Shown one piece after another: positions 39,172 through 50,328 of a stretch of 64,000 nt of DNA. Under the pieces are notes generated by a model. That model saw nothing but the letters and a program-made list of their open reading frames with translations, ran no database searches and was not told the origin of the DNA. The stretch covers positions 1-64,000 of the forward strand of contig JAANDG010000445.1 of the NCBI GenBank assembly GCA_036852015.1, in the 5' to 3' direction. Made by a program: the position numbers and the translations under genes. Position 1 is the stretch's first letter. Each line of letters starts with the position of its first letter. This DNA is from Pelodera strongyloides (lineage: Eukaryota > Nematoda > Chromadorea > Rhabditida > Rhabditidae).

Positions 39172-40380
39172 CTTATATTTCCCACCTTTTATAGGTTCAA
39201 CTAAACTTCTAAAGAAAAAGTCTTTCCTTTTAGTGTTCTGATAAAGACTAAACCTATGTTAAATGATTAAATCTAATTACTTGTATAATGTGGAAAAAAT
39301 AAACATCGTCACCAACTTTTGTAAACATTGTATGGACGCCTACAAGGTTTTTTTTTGAAGATCGTTCGTAATTCAATTAGACCAACTGTCTCTTTTACTT
39401 TATTGTACTGTTTTTGTCGCGTGCTTCCTTTTTTGGGTAAACCTGCAGAATGTGTATAAAAGTGAACTGACTGATTATAAAATAAGGTATTCCTCATTCT
39501 TACGACTGTCGGTGCCTTGCTCCTCAAGTTGGCAATTCTTATCGGTAGGAAGGGAATAATAAGAGTTCGATGGACTTTGTTGTCTTCACAGAACTCATAG
39601 AACGATCAAATCTATATGTTTCTCTCTCTCTTTCTCTCTCTAGTTTCTCTCTATCTCATACTTTATTTTTCTCTATGTATTTCTCTTTCAATAACCGATC
39701 ACTACGAAGGGCAGGTCCTTGTACGTATCATAGACGAGACATATGATGGCACTTTAGAGACTATTCTATTTTTATGAGGAACCACTGTTTACCGTACTGT
39801 CATGGAGTGGTTTGTGTCTAATCGTTGTCTAAAATATCTCTTCTGGCTGTAAGAACTAAAGTTTCTCAATTGCATTTTTTTTTCGTAATAATTAGCAATG
39901 TGAACCCACTAGGCACTTTATTCATAGTACCCAAAACGTTGATGTACACTTGCGAAAGGATATTCCGAAATAATAAGGTATAGAAATAGCGACCGTGCGC
40001 TAGCCAGTTCCTTATCATAAGGTACTATGCCTCACTTTTCTTATCTAATATTTTGCAAATAAATGTTATGATTAATATTGTTTTTGCACTGTTCTCCGCT
40101 CTCTAATGTACCTTGTATGTACCGCACCAGAAATGGCTCTTTCTACAGAAATCTATTTCGAACGCGGTGCAAATTTATTACTTTTTAGTGCACTTTTAGT
40201 TTCGTGAGTTTGGTTGTGCCTTGTTCTCATAGTACATCTTTTTTATGATTATCGTTATTATTATTAACTTTTGTTGACTACGGTAACTTGGTAAATATCC
40301 TGCGTGTCAGAGATGCACGGACATCAGCATACATCGCGTGACACATGGGGACATCAAGTAAAAAGTGCTTTCAGTATAAA

Positions 40381-43300
40381 ATGACAATATTGCGGACGTG
40401 TTGTGGAAAAAACCAACTTCCAGATGAAGTCATCGAGAAAGTTCTCCAATATGTGCCATCAGTTGAGGTAAATCGACTTTTGCATTATTTATTGATTTTC
40501 TTCAAAAATTATCTATTCAGACAGAAAGCAGCTCTCACCAATCACTAGTATAATTATTGTGCCATAAATATATTAAAAATTGCTCCACAAATGTAGTGAT
40601 GAAACCTTACCGAGGGCGTCGGGCATGTGTAACTATTTTAAGTTATGGCCATAGACCATAGATGCTCAAGCCTGAGCCTGAGAGCTTCACATCATGTGAC
40701 ACCTCAAAGAGTACAACATTTTTCTAGTGTCCAAATCTATATCGAAAAATAAGTGTTGGCATAATTACTGTCAGGAACTGAGAACAAGCTCATAGTTCTT
40801 GTCGGACACGGAACCCACACAGGGTTCAACTCTCCATGGGTCTCGTCCTCGTACATTTACCTTTTCCTTTATGAAATATTTCATAAACGAAAATAACTAA
40901 AGTTATTTCATAAAGTTCTTATTATTAAACTATTATTAAAGTTATTAATGTGTGAACAAATTATTATTATTTAAAAAGTTCCAATTCAGATTGTGTGTCG
41001 TAATTGGATGTGTGTGAGTCGGGGATTCTCATCGAGTTGTCAGCGAGTTCTGAAGAGAAGAAGAGAGTACGATTGCATGGAGAAGGTAGACAATCTACAC
41101 TATATCTACAGTATATCTGATATCTGATACAGTATACTTTATCTTTATTAGTCACAGAAAATACTACAGTGATCTTGAACAACGGTATTGTGGATACCTC
41201 AATGTGTCGTTATAAAAGCGGTTAATTTTATTACTGCTCAAAGATTTCAACTGGCTAAAGAGGATGATTTACATTCTTTTTCCTGCCTGTCCTCACATGA
41301 GGTACATGGAAAATATCGTTTGCATGTGGCACACCATTAGCCCGCCAATTTTCTCCAGTAATGTCCTTCCCAAATTAATGGGTGAGGCATGGGAGGGGAA
41401 GGGGTACCCGGCACACTCAAGTCCCACCAAAAACGTCTCAGGGAAACACAAATTAATTTTGGGAAAAGGGGAATACTACAATATATTAGTTTGCTTTATA
41501 TGCCATATTCTAAGATCTCCAGACGGGTTTGGGAAAAGTCGCCAACTGCCTCCATTTACATTACAAGTTTCCAAGTCAAAGACAAAGATCGGTACTCCCA
41601 TGAAAAAATCGCCCCGGCTTTAGTGATCTTTAGTAAAACGGAAGGACTCCACCACCCCCTTAATCAATATATTCTTATCATTCCTGATCCTTATCTTTCC
41701 GTTATTTTTCGTTTTTATTTTCGAAATAGACAGTGCTATTATGTGCAGTTCCATGCACTTTTGTGGGGTCCAAAAAGTCGCTTTCCCTCCTTTTCTTCTT
41801 TTATAATTGAAGGTCGCCATTCCTGTTTTATTGTTTTATCGATGCACGGGAAACGACCGTGTTTGTCAGAGGTAATAGATGAAAATATAACATGGCAAAA
41901 AAAGTATATACACTGGTACAAAGGGTTGGGAAGCCTACCTAGTCCTGGGAATGAAAATTGTCACGCATAATTGGCAGATTCATTGAAAGACTACGGTGCA
42001 CCTCGAGGGTTTTGATGTCGGACAAAAAAAGGCGCGTCTAACTCTCATCGCGCACCCATTTAGTGTCGCCCTGCACTCACGCCGCGCGCACCTACGAGTT
42101 TGCTCAGACAGTCGTCAGTTACTCCATTAGCTGGTTTCGTTCCCTAATTTCATGTAAAGTATTTCTTAGCGTAACTTTCTCTGATTTGACTCTGTTTTGA
42201 CAAAATTTCAAGGGATCGGTACTCTTGTCCCGAACATTGTTTTTCTCTCTTTCGTTCCCCGTGTACACCACGTGAACACAAATATCGACGGGGGCCTTCT
42301 CTAAAAGAAAGAAAAAAGGGGCGAAAGGCGCCTTTCGAATGACCGGCACGGCGGGTACGAAGTGCGTGCTCTTTCTCCTCTTTCTAACACACAACACACA
42401 GCATTTCGATTCACGAAACAGAGGGATTTCCCACAAAATAATTAATGATAAGACCACCCAGAAAATTTAACGAAACTTCAGGAAAATATTGAAAAAGGGA
42501 AAATGGAATGGGAAAACGTCTGGAAAAGTTCCATTATAATTTTTAATAGTTCGTGTGTGACTTTGATAACGTTTTCCTCTCCATGATGTGCAAAATAGTG
42601 TTAACGTACTGGATAGAGAACTGACCGGAATTATGAAAATCAAAGGTTCTTGAATTACAACGCGGAAACCGGGTGCGCGAGGTAAAAAAGGAGTTCGCCA
42701 CGGCGGGGCGGCGGACCTAATTGTAAGCCTAGCGTGCGCGGCACGCCCGCCGAGTTTCATCAGTGTAATTGCAAGTTCTTTCAGCATAACCTTTGGTTCT
42801 ACAATGCTGGATGCACTGCTGCGAAACCTCTTTATCTCCATTTTCTGAATCAAATGACGAAATTTCAATTCGTCCATGTCACACATCTCAATGTTCACAT
42901 TACTACACTGCACGATTGTAGGTTGTTTATGAATTACTGGGAGTATAGATATTTAGCTGGCAAACTGATCAATGTGATCAATATTATATCACTGATCAAT
43001 ATTATATAGGCAAACTAATAAGGCTTGTAATTTAACATCTTCTTTTCAAAATTTCTCCAATAAATTGCGATGAATAAACCAAAGGTTGTTAAAGGGTCAG
43101 GCCCATTTCAAATGACCCCTATTTTTGATGATTCCATCTGATTCTCCATGTCAAATATAATAGGATGCAATATTTTTCTAATTTTCAAGCGCAAAATTCA
43201 CGCAGTATTCAGCAATTTACCATTGCCAGCCATACCCAACTATTTATCGCAGTTGTCATGTCCCTTCGCGCTGATTGGCCAATATCGCAATTGCCACGCC

Positions 43301-45410
43301 CAATAGAGCATATTACCCAATGAACGCGAAGGGGCGTGACAACTGCGATAAATAGTTGGGTATGACTGGCAATGGTAAATTACTGAATACTGCGTGAATT
43401 TTGCGCTTAAAAATTAGAAAAATATCGCATCCTACTATATTTGCCATGGATAATCAGATGGAATCATCAAAAACAGGGGTCATTTGAAATGGGCCTGATC
43501 CTTTAAGTGACATTTAGTGGGATTTACCAAACGTTATCGGATACGATAGACCCATTTTCAAGTTGTTTGACCTTTTTAGTGTGTTCCACTGCTGGGTGCT
43601 CTCTCCCACTCCTCAAGAGTCTCCGGGTGCGAGTGGGTGGTCATCCCCCCTGTGACCGACACGATGGAACACAGTCATTACAACCGTTCGTACAGAAGTG
43701 GTAGGTTATATACGGTGATAACTGTTATGTGCATTCCACGTAGGGTTAAGCACCAAGTAGTGTAGGATTTGACCCTCTACTACTCCCTATTAGATCAAAT
43801 CTCTATTGGATATGGCTTATGATTGGATAGTCATGGAATCCCCTTGTTGGATCGTAATATGTTCAATTCATGATTAGTCCATCTTTACTTTTACTTCTTG
43901 TTCCCTGCCCAGCTGCATGTGTTCTCCACAATTCAGTGAAGATATATTTCAGTCTTGAATCAACTTGTCTCAACGATGTCCATCTCGACATCTTCCTCAC
44001 ATCGGATCCCCAGTGTGCATCTCTTCTCGTCACGAGGGAATTGTGTCGATGTATTTCGCAGCGTTATGATGGTAAGAAATTGATGGCTTCCCGTCACTGA
44101 CTGTAAAATGGTCTAGATAGTAGCGTGAAGATGTAAACTCGATGAATCGGGCACTACCAATCACGCCCTCTCTAGCTCGAAGGGACTATCGGGGATCCAG
44201 CTAATCCTGGGAAATAGCTGTCATAGGTTTTCCCAATAACATTCCTAAATGTGAACTATTCAGGTGCTTTCAACGTGACCTTCTTCGACCGCTCCTCTTC
44301 TGGACAACAATGGTTGTGTCCTTCTGAACTGACGTCCCCTTCGTGTACGTCAGCCGTCGCATTCATTAGGATGATGAACTCGATGCGACTTGAACTTAAT
44401 AGGTTTGTTAGCCTTATCCATTCACAGTTGCTTCCCTATTATGAGTTTTATTCTCTATTGTTAGGTTAATATTCCAAGTTTACGGAAATACACAGTGATG
44501 TAAAATATCCACTCCGTTCACCCTTTGTAGAATTCACATCGTGGATAGGCTCCGTGACTCTGTTCTGGGTGGTCCTGCGCTCAAGAGAAACCTTTACCTG
44601 TGGCATGATTTCAAGGTTTGTTTCAATAACTAATAACTCGACTTTTTTTCGAAGAGAAGCATATTCACGATGGTGATTGTGATATATCACATGTGTATTC
44701 ATCATATATGTACAAACCAAAATAGCCATAGAGTAATAAAATAGTAACTTTCAGAGGTGTGACGAACTTGTGTTGGATTGCGATATTGGAATGATCTCTC
44801 CGACTGTTGGGTGAGATTTTAAAAGTAATAATAGTCTCTATGATATGACTGTAGTATGACTATGCGGCTAGGCAGACATTCGAGCCTTCCTTGTCAATGA
44901 GCATCATTCCGAAAGAAACAGAACAAAGAATAGTACTGCCCCAACATATGGTAATTAAAAATTAGTCCTTGATTACCTTATGTCTTTACTCTTTAGACCG
45001 GAGACCTTCCCTCTCCGTTGTGTTTCTATCAACTCCTCGCATCCTCCAATAAACAAAGAGTTTGTCGAATATCTGGGAACTGCTCCCGGTAAGGAGTAAT
45101 CGTTAGCTTTAAACTTTTTAATTACATAATTCTGGCAATTACCTAGCCAGTTCGAAAAATAGCTAGCTGGTTAGCTGGGAGCAAATGATTCCTTGTTATA
45201 ACTTGACGACGTTATCTTCTGTTGCCTTTTCACATAAGTTAACTTGGTCGTTTTGTATCATCAATAAACTACGTTATAACGCACAAATAACATATTTTCT
45301 CGAAAAGTTTTAATATTAATAAATAAGGTTCAGAGTTGAGAACTGTTCGTTTGTGTTGGAATGAAGCGTGTGCTGATCTCAGTGCAATTTCCCCACAGTG
45401 TAGAGGATTG
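40381..45410 (+). CDS. F-box protein with LRR-like C-terminal part (3' end unresolved)
   Basis: Eight exons join in phase: 40381-40467, 43580-43700, 43913-44071, 44264-44402, 44531-44615, 44755-44810, 44997-45088 and 45334-45410, giving 272 codons with no stop. The N-terminus NQLPDEVIEKVLQYVPSVE is an F-box, the helix bundle that binds SKP1 in SCF ubiquitin ligases. After a middle region with several cysteines, ELRTVRLCWNEACADLSAIS looks like a leucine-rich repeat, the usual substrate-binding part. The start at 40381 follows a CTTTCAG acceptor; an in-frame ATG at 40345 lies upstream of it. Intron 1 is 3.1 kb and holds a TTAA element. The last exon is uncertain: an in-phase candidate continues at 45733-46044, and other coding-like blocks lie at 46141-46208 and 46267-46379. 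Confidence 0.65.
41389..41970 (+). other. 193-codon open frame in F-box intron 1, unassigned
   Basis: The second-longest uninterrupted frame in the window lies on the sense strand within the 3.1-kb first intron of the F-box gene. The translation is rich in Tyr, Phe, Ile, Lys and Ser, with no recognised domain. There is no splice-leader acceptor just before the ATG. It may be chance, a relic of a mobile element, or an alternative exon. Confidence 0.2.
43089..43506. mobile_element. ~418-bp inverted-repeat element, GTCAGGCCCATTT family
   Basis: The ends TTAAAGGGTCAGGCCCATTT and AAATGGGCCTGATCCTTTAA are inverted copies, and the element is flush with TTAA at both sides. The arms stay complementary almost to the middle (TAGTTGGGTATG with CATACCCAACTA). 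It lies directly before F-box exon 2. Confidence 0.9.
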
Positions 45411-45472
45411 GTGAGCTTTATATTTATATTGTTGATATACGATTCATTATGGGAGACGATAGATATATTCAA

Positions 45473-45543
45473 GGTAGATCTTCGAGCATTTACGACTGTG
45501 TCTTTGATGTTTTAGAGCCGTAAATGCTTGAAGGTCTACTTTG
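45473..45543. repeat. Small foldback repeat (~75 bp)
   Basis: AGGTAGATCTTCGAGCATTTACGACT and its inverse AGCCGTAAATGCTTGAAGGTCTACTT flank a loop with GTGTCTTTGATG. A rearranged relative lies at 18664-18720. Confidence 0.8.
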
Positions 45544-45732
45544 AAATTTATCTTTATAAACGCGCCCATTTAGACTGTCTTATGGCTTCGAACAGTAGTG
45601 CGTATTTGTTTATGTATAGCATAGAGCGACAACATTTTTATTTCTCGTTTACAATATTATGACTTGATTGATAATTTCCGAACTCTGACGAAACAACACA
45701 ATGAATAGCATATTTATGTTATGTATGCATAG

Positions 45733-46379
45733 GTGTACCGAGGTTGCCCGAAAATGTCCATGGCGAAAGATTTTTTTTTTCAACTTCCCGGCAGTGAATA
45801 TCCCCCCGTCATTTATTATACATGCATAAAATTCAAGGGGCAATCAGTATACCTGCGTAGTCAAAAAAAAAAGTGTATAAAAGTCAAAAGTAGGGACCTT
45901 CAAAAATCCCGAGCAGTGATTCAATTGGGGCTTTTCTCAAGTTTGGGAACTTATATTTTTGGGAAAACTTTTGGAGCAGACATTAGGCAACTGAGCTGTC
46001 GACGTGTCGACCAAAACTTCTTACTCCTGATCTATTTCACGTAAAAACGGGACCACTTAACATCAACACTGAACTGTAAAATAGTTTCCAACACGAAAAT
46101 AATTGAAGTTGAAAAACTCCTCGGTGTGGATGTGGCTACAGGCACGCGCTCGCTTCCGAAAGTTGCCCTCGTTGGCCAGTTGGTGTCGTCCCAAATTCCA
46201 AAACACATGCACTAAAGACAGGTAAGACATAGCCAATGTTCATTCTACAATTTGGTTTTGTTTCAGATTGCCTCCCTGCTTCCTTCGGTGCACTTTTCTG
46301 TGCAACCACCAAACATTGCAGTCCAATGCCGTCCAAACGAGGCAATTCCCAATAACCTCTCCGTGTACATTATTGGATA
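45733..46379 (+). other. Candidate 3' exons of the F-box gene
   Basis: Three coding-like blocks follow the last secure exon. (a) 45733-46044 begins after ATGCATAG, continues exon 8 in phase 0 and stays open for about 103 codons to TAA. (b) 46141-46208 follows GGCTACAG and is open in all three exon phases for part of its length (the frame SLPKVALVGQLVSSQIPK ends at TAA). (c) 46267-46379 follows TTTGTTTCAG and reads ASLLPSVHFSVQPPNIAVQ up to a TAA. Blocks b and c do not join to exon 8 in a single consistent phase, so I leave the terminus open. Confidence 0.35.
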
Positions 46380-46505
46380 ATTTGTATATAATTGTATATA
46401 TGTGTATTTTGAATAATGGGTCCTTCTAAATGATATATGTAATTGAAACTGATATTCTGTTTATTGATGACAATAAGAATCAGTTGACTTACTTCTGACA
46501 ATTTG

Positions 46506-46685
46506 TTAAAACGAAATGCCGGCCGGTTTTTGAAACGCATCGAGCACCGGCATTCTTATACAGCTTATGCAAATGTACACAAATTAGAATAAAAAATTGA
46601 GCTAAATTCAAGTGAATAAATATAAACACGCAAGAATTCAGTTGTCCACGGTGCGTTTCAAAAACCGGCCGGTATTTCGCTTTAA
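46506..46685. mobile_element. CCGGCCGG-family MITE-like element
   Basis: TTAAAACGAAATGCCGGCC at the left and GGCCGGTATTTCGCTTTAA at the right, 180 bp apart. It is intergenic, with the same family members at 6985-7166 and 28198-28380. Both edges carry TTAA. Confidence 0.9.
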
Positions 46686-47374
46686 ACGAGTGTTTTTTAA
46701 TGTTGTACATCACACCCAACGTACGTAAACTCGCAAACTTCACATAGAAAAACATTAATGTGTTTTATACTTTGAGGTACTAACATTAAAGTACACTCTT
46801 AAACAATTTTTTTGCAGTAAATAAGAATCTACCGTAATTTGATTTACTACAACGTTCTAATCCATACTCCATACTTTAGTGTAGATTATTGTAAATATTT
46901 TGATCGCAGGTTAATACTGATGTACATAGATTGCTCACTATTATGCTTATCTCAGGAGAAATGTACAGTTTTTCGCCTTTTTATTTGAAATGCATTTGGC
47001 AATAATACTTGTTTTTAAATATCCATTGATGCATATGCATACGTGTATTATATACCGAATACTTGTCTCGCGTTGTTCACTTTGATAAATAATTGTAAAA
47101 TGCGTTTGGTTGATTTCTTGGACATGAATCTGAAGCCTCATAGTAGTTAACAACGTTAAACTCTCGCCGCTGCGCGGCCCACAAAAACGGGTGGGCGAGG
47201 CGTGGCGGCCCACCCATTTCGGGCGTAGTGTAGGCCGCGCACCGGAGTAAATACAGTGCGTATATAGGCGAAGGAATGGTCCACAATACATGCAAACTTG
47301 TCCTTGATAGTTTCTTTAGTAAAAGAAGAGCATAACACAAGAAAGTCCATTACCCATAAAAAATACATACGCAC

Positions 47375-47530
47375 ATACGCGCGTCCACGTTCACATGCAG
47401 ACATAGCTTGCTGAAAATGTCCCTGCATATTGATTTTTTGGTACAGGAGAATTCCAGATTCCCGAAGTGTGTCTTCCTCTGAAACGAACGCAGTCATGTT
47501 ACGTTCCAGACGGCTCAAAGGATGAAACAA
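47375..47530 (-). CDS. Possible isolated first exon, unassigned
   Basis: The minus-strand frame from ATG at 47530 (or 47497) reads NMTAFVSEEDTLRESGILLY and then KINMQGHFQQAMSACERGRAY. It ends at a TAT|GTGCGT donor. The stretch looks like real protein, and TCTATAAAAACC lies upstream. I find no convincing second exon downstream (towards lower coordinates), where a GC-rich patch (47160-47250) follows. It may be a genuine first exon, a gene remnant or chance. Confidence 0.25.
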
Positions 47531-49549
47531 TTACTTTGCAGTGGCAGAGCTCCCGTACAGGTTTTTATAGATTTTCCACAGCCTAATTATTTTGTTTCAA
47601 CATTCCTTTCCGAAATTAGACAACCAGTTTTATGACGTCAATGAGAGAAACGTCCATAGATGGAACAACTAAAATTAAAGAGAGACACAGAGTATCATTT
47701 TTGGTTCGATTGTTGCCTCGACTAGTTTTTGTAGAGGTAAGGAAAATATTTTGACGCTTTCACTTTTCACTTTCCATATCGATGACAAAAAAATCGACTC
47801 TTGTGATTATGATTATTTTCATCATTTTCAATGTAATCATCATGTTCATGTTGTACTGTATCTTATGATGTTTTGATGGAGCTAGTGTTGTCAGTTGTGC
47901 TCGATATACCTACTTTTATTTGAAAGAATTAATCGATGGTGAAGCAAACATTCACACAATAATCAATATCTGAACGTTGCCTATTGTTTCTGCTTCTCGT
48001 ACCTCGTGCTCAAACCCCGTGGTGGCATTGCATATCGTAAAAAGATCGTGTTTTCTTCTTAGTATTAGTTAGACCAGCCTGTTTAAATTAAAAATTTGCT
48101 GATTTGAACTTTCAGCAGTCATCACACTTCAAATACGAATAAAATTGTTACAACTAAAAATTTGTTTTACGCTCCAAGCAAGGGCGTGACCTTTATTCAA
48201 GGGTGAAAGTACAGATTCAATGTTTGCTTATGACATGTTCCTATACTGTAGCTGCACCTCAACTAGAGTTACCAGAATCGTATCAAAGAGTCGAAGTTAC
48301 GTTTAGTCTGTGCTACTACGTTTGTGCTACTATAGTTCGTTTTGATAAAGTGGGATTTGTACTTGACTATCCGCGATACCTATCATCGTAACCCTTTTAA
48401 CGTTTTCTGATATGATTTTGATGATTTATTACTGTTCCAATCCAGCGTACTTTGGACCGAAACGAGCGGAAAATGCTTACGCAAAAGAAATTTAATGTGT
48501 TACTAGTTTATATTCTGTATTTAGGAAGTAAGAGTATGGACAATACATTATCTTTTTGTTGGACAATTCCTTTATTTATGCGTCGGAAATTGAAATCGAA
48601 ACTATAAATCACTTTTTTTAATGAATCATACTATTACATGCATCATTGATTCATGATAGTAGTGTGTTACACAAAACAGACGGCGACTGATATCTCCTTA
48701 TTAAAAAAGCTCTTAAAGAATTTAATACACAAAAGAATCAGGTAATTGGGAATAAAACAAACGGCAATCTAAATAAAATAACAAATGTTTGCTTTTTTAA
48801 TCCTCCTCAAAACTGTGCTCTAAATGAAAAAAAATCAACACATCTGCATTTTTTGTTGGAGAACAAACAAATCTTTGTTTCTGTAAACTTTTGAAGTGAT
48901 CTTTGTCAAAGTATGGATTAAAACAGAAAAAGAGGAGTATTATATGCACATGAATTACTTTAGTAACATAAATATTCAATAAACCGATGACCGGCTTATT
49001 TTCATGAAAATCAACGTCTGACGTTCATTTTTCTGACAGTTTTTACATTTTTACTGTAGGTGATTATTGTTGGATTGTGAGGAAAGGAGTTATCTTTTGA
49101 AACTTTTTGTAATGTCTCACTATTTTTCAATTGTGCAAGTAAATAATTAGTTATCAAAAATCGCCACTTTTTTGTGAATTGGGTCACTGAATTTGAGCTA
49201 CAGCTACTTTTATGCTATGATCATCAGTATTCGTAGTTATTTAATAATAGATTTTCTTTTAATTTCCTGCTTGTGCATATTAATCATACACAACACATGA
49301 ATCTATACATTATGTGTGTCACAAACGGTGATTGTATGTTATTCGTTTGGTAATATTTTACACGTCTTTGTTGAACACTAACTCTTCAGTTTCTCTATCT
49401 GTCTCGACTGCCAATGTATCACGTAATTACATCCGAAATGCAGGAAATTGATTAAAACCACATGTTTAACAAATGATCTTCCACCTTTTCCAAATTTGAC
49501 AGTTTTCTCTCCTTTCTTCGGTACAAAGTACGATAAAATGGTAAAGTAA

Positions 49550-49776
49550 GGGCGCATTCGAGTTGGGCAAAATGCACAAATTTCGCGAAATAATCAGTTC
49601 GAGTTGACCGTTAGCCAGTGTTAGCGCGCTGCGAAATATCCCGCTCATATGAGAGACGCAGAGTCTTGGAAATATTTTTTTCCTGGGCCCTCTTATTTGT
49701 CAACAATCTCTCACCCTATCAACTCGAACTGATTATTTCGCGGAATTTGTGCATTTTGCCCAACTCGAATGCGCCC
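49550..49776. mobile_element. GGGCGCATTCGAG foldback element
   Basis: GGGCGCATTCGAGTTGGGCA at the left is mirrored by TGCCCAACTCGAATGCGCCC at the right. A second pair of arms inside (TTTCGCGAAATAATCAGTTC and its inverse) makes a long imperfect hairpin. The termini match those of the element at 53219-53490 (GGGCGCGTTCGGG). A PIF/Harbinger-type origin is possible. Confidence 0.85.
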
Positions 49777-50243
49777 GAATAAATCATTCAAATCGTTGCC
49801 TAGAAAATTGAACATGAGTTATGATAGGCCATACTACCAGAAACGCAAGCAGAAACCCTTGTTAGTAGAATGAAAATGGACCGTTGTAGCAGGTTCTGAG
49901 TTCTGAGGACATTTTGTTTGTGCAATAGAACTAGCCATTATACTTTTACGTTTACATCGGGTCTCCTTTCGCCTCTAAAATTGCATATAATATATGCGAA
50001 TGCAGTTTCAAAATCACATATTCCCAAATTTGACGATTTGACTTCTCTTAAAAAATTGATTGACGAAGTTTATTGTAGTTATTCTTGAAACCACGAATTA
50101 TTCACCAAATGAAAATTTGAAATGATGAAATCATCTTATTATATAAAGGAGAAGAGTTTACTTTTTTGTTTGTGTGAACATAACGAAATCATTTCATAAA
50201 GAAAATTTTCTATTCACAATCGAAAGAGAACATACAAAATCTT

Positions 50244-50328
50244 TGCCGCTGGCGGGATTCGAACCCACAGCAGCACACAATCTCTCGATTCACAGTCCAA
50301 CGCTCTACCTGTTGAGCTATGCTAGCTT
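50244..50328 (-). other. tRNA-derived sequence (pseudogene or SINE head)
   Basis: On the minus strand TAGCTCAACAGGTAGAGCG fits an RNA polymerase III A box/D arm. GTTGGACTGTGAATCGAG fits an anticodon arm with GTG in the loop. GTGGGTTCGAATCCCGC is a good T arm/B box. The acceptor arms (GCTAGCA and CAGCGGC) pair badly, and there are about 15 nt between the anticodon and T stems. It is therefore unlikely to be a functional tRNA-His and is better read as a tRNA pseudogene or a tRNA-derived repeat. Confidence 0.55.

Larger units (their letters stand above)
34444..40380. other. Long gene-poor spacer
   Basis: About 5.9 kb with no gene I can support. Short frames exist, for example at 35773-36042 (-), 37243-37587 (+, two hydrophobic stretches) and 37782-37997 (-), but none shows a known domain or consistent splicing. 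The region holds a TTAA-bounded element of about 410 bp (36707-37117) and an 88-bp tandem repeat (38923-39171). Confidence 0.55.
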
